Shown: piece by piece, positions 5,867 to 6,052 of the stretch
How the letters are laid out: the number at the start of each line of letters is the position of its first letter
Position numbering within the stretch: position 1 is the stretch's first letter
NCBI GenBank assembly: GCA_029335935.2
Contig: JARJMV020000320.1
Coordinates: forward strand, 1-6,052
Source of the DNA: a bacterium
GTDB taxonomy: Bacteria > Armatimonadota > Fimbriimonadia > Fimbriimonadales > GBS-DC
DNA: 6,052 bases
Direction of reading: 5' to 3'
Notes under the pieces: generated by a model
The model's database searches: none
What the model was told of the DNA's origin: nothing
What the model saw: only the letters and a program-made list of their open reading frames with translations
Translations under genes and position numbers: made by a program

Positions 5867-6052
5867 CGCGTGGAATGCCGGTATCGCCGCCACCGGCGCC
5901 GGTGACTGGGCCGAAGCGCGCCGCCAATGGGCCCGCTGTGGCATCACCCTGCCCGAGGGCGAAGGTCCGATCGAGGGCAACTTCGGCGTGGCCTGCATGC
6001 GCTTGGCGCCGTGGTCCGCCGCCGAAGTGGTGTACATGAGCCGCATTGATCC
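5856..6052 (+). CDS. internal fragment of a TPR-like protein, foreign to the dap operon
   Basis: The plus frame from 5856 to the window end gives 65 residues without start or stop. It begins DEATAWNAGIAATGAGDWAE and continues with A..QWARCGI. Spacing of W, G, A, GDW and AEA fits a tetratricopeptide-type helix pair. The following LPEGEGPIEGNFG and VVYMSRID resemble the ending seen in TPR proteins of GC-rich bacteria, a recollection I cannot verify here. Third-position GC is about 80%, and the composition looks like true coding rather than an antisense shadow. It abuts the broken dapB gene head to head and in opposite orientation, and 'gatgaa' at 5856-5861 fits both sides. It is probably joined DNA from another locus or organism. 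Confidence 0.55.

Noticed and set aside
1..6052. CRISPR array, tRNA or rRNA genes, insertion sequence
   Set aside because: I saw no spaced direct repeats, no cloverleaf, no rRNA-like stretch and no transposase residues on either strand.

Overview
This is GC-rich bacterial DNA in which nearly every base is coding. Ribosome sites are strong GGAGG-type, GTG and TTG starts occur beside ATG, and genes are packed with 1-32 base overlaps. It looks like an environmental or metagenome-derived genome. I cannot fix the phylum. The overall flavour, with a GC-rich Gfo/Idh/MocA gene and a succinylase-type lysine pathway, would suit Armatimonadota or a similar deep-branching group, but that is only a weak impression.

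Layout. Bases 1-146 hold no convincing complete gene. Bases 147-1229 carry four small plus-strand genes in tight tandem that look like the capsid/head-tail connector part of a tailed phage, prophage or gene-transfer-agent-like element: a Mu HI1506-like small protein, an unknown basic 67-residue protein, a gp6-like connector and a head-tail adaptor-like protein. No tail genes follow. After a strong nested hairpin (1246-1310) comes a Gfo/Idh/MocA NAD(P)-dependent oxidoreductase (1326-2399, TTG start), a second strong hairpin (2411-2469), and a 12-TM major facilitator transporter (2485-3726, GTG start). These two may form a small sugar or polyol unit, but no substrate can be read from the sequence.

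The right part is a minus-strand lysine/diaminopimelate operon transcribed dapB-dapA-dapD (5861 down to 3695). The genes are coupled: dapB and dapA share one base (TGATG), and dapA and dapD are 8 bases apart. They cover three successive steps: condensation of aspartate semialdehyde with pyruvate, reduction to tetrahydrodipicolinate, and N-succinylation. The stop end of dapD overlaps the stop end of the transporter gene by 32 bases.

At about 5856-5866 dapB breaks off. The NAD-binding half is missing, and the last ~190 bases instead read as an unrelated TPR-like protein on the plus strand. This is the sharpest anomaly in the window, and an assembly or library chimera is at least as likely as a true rearrangement. 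I found no convincing new biological system, no CRISPR array, no tRNA or rRNA and no insertion sequence.
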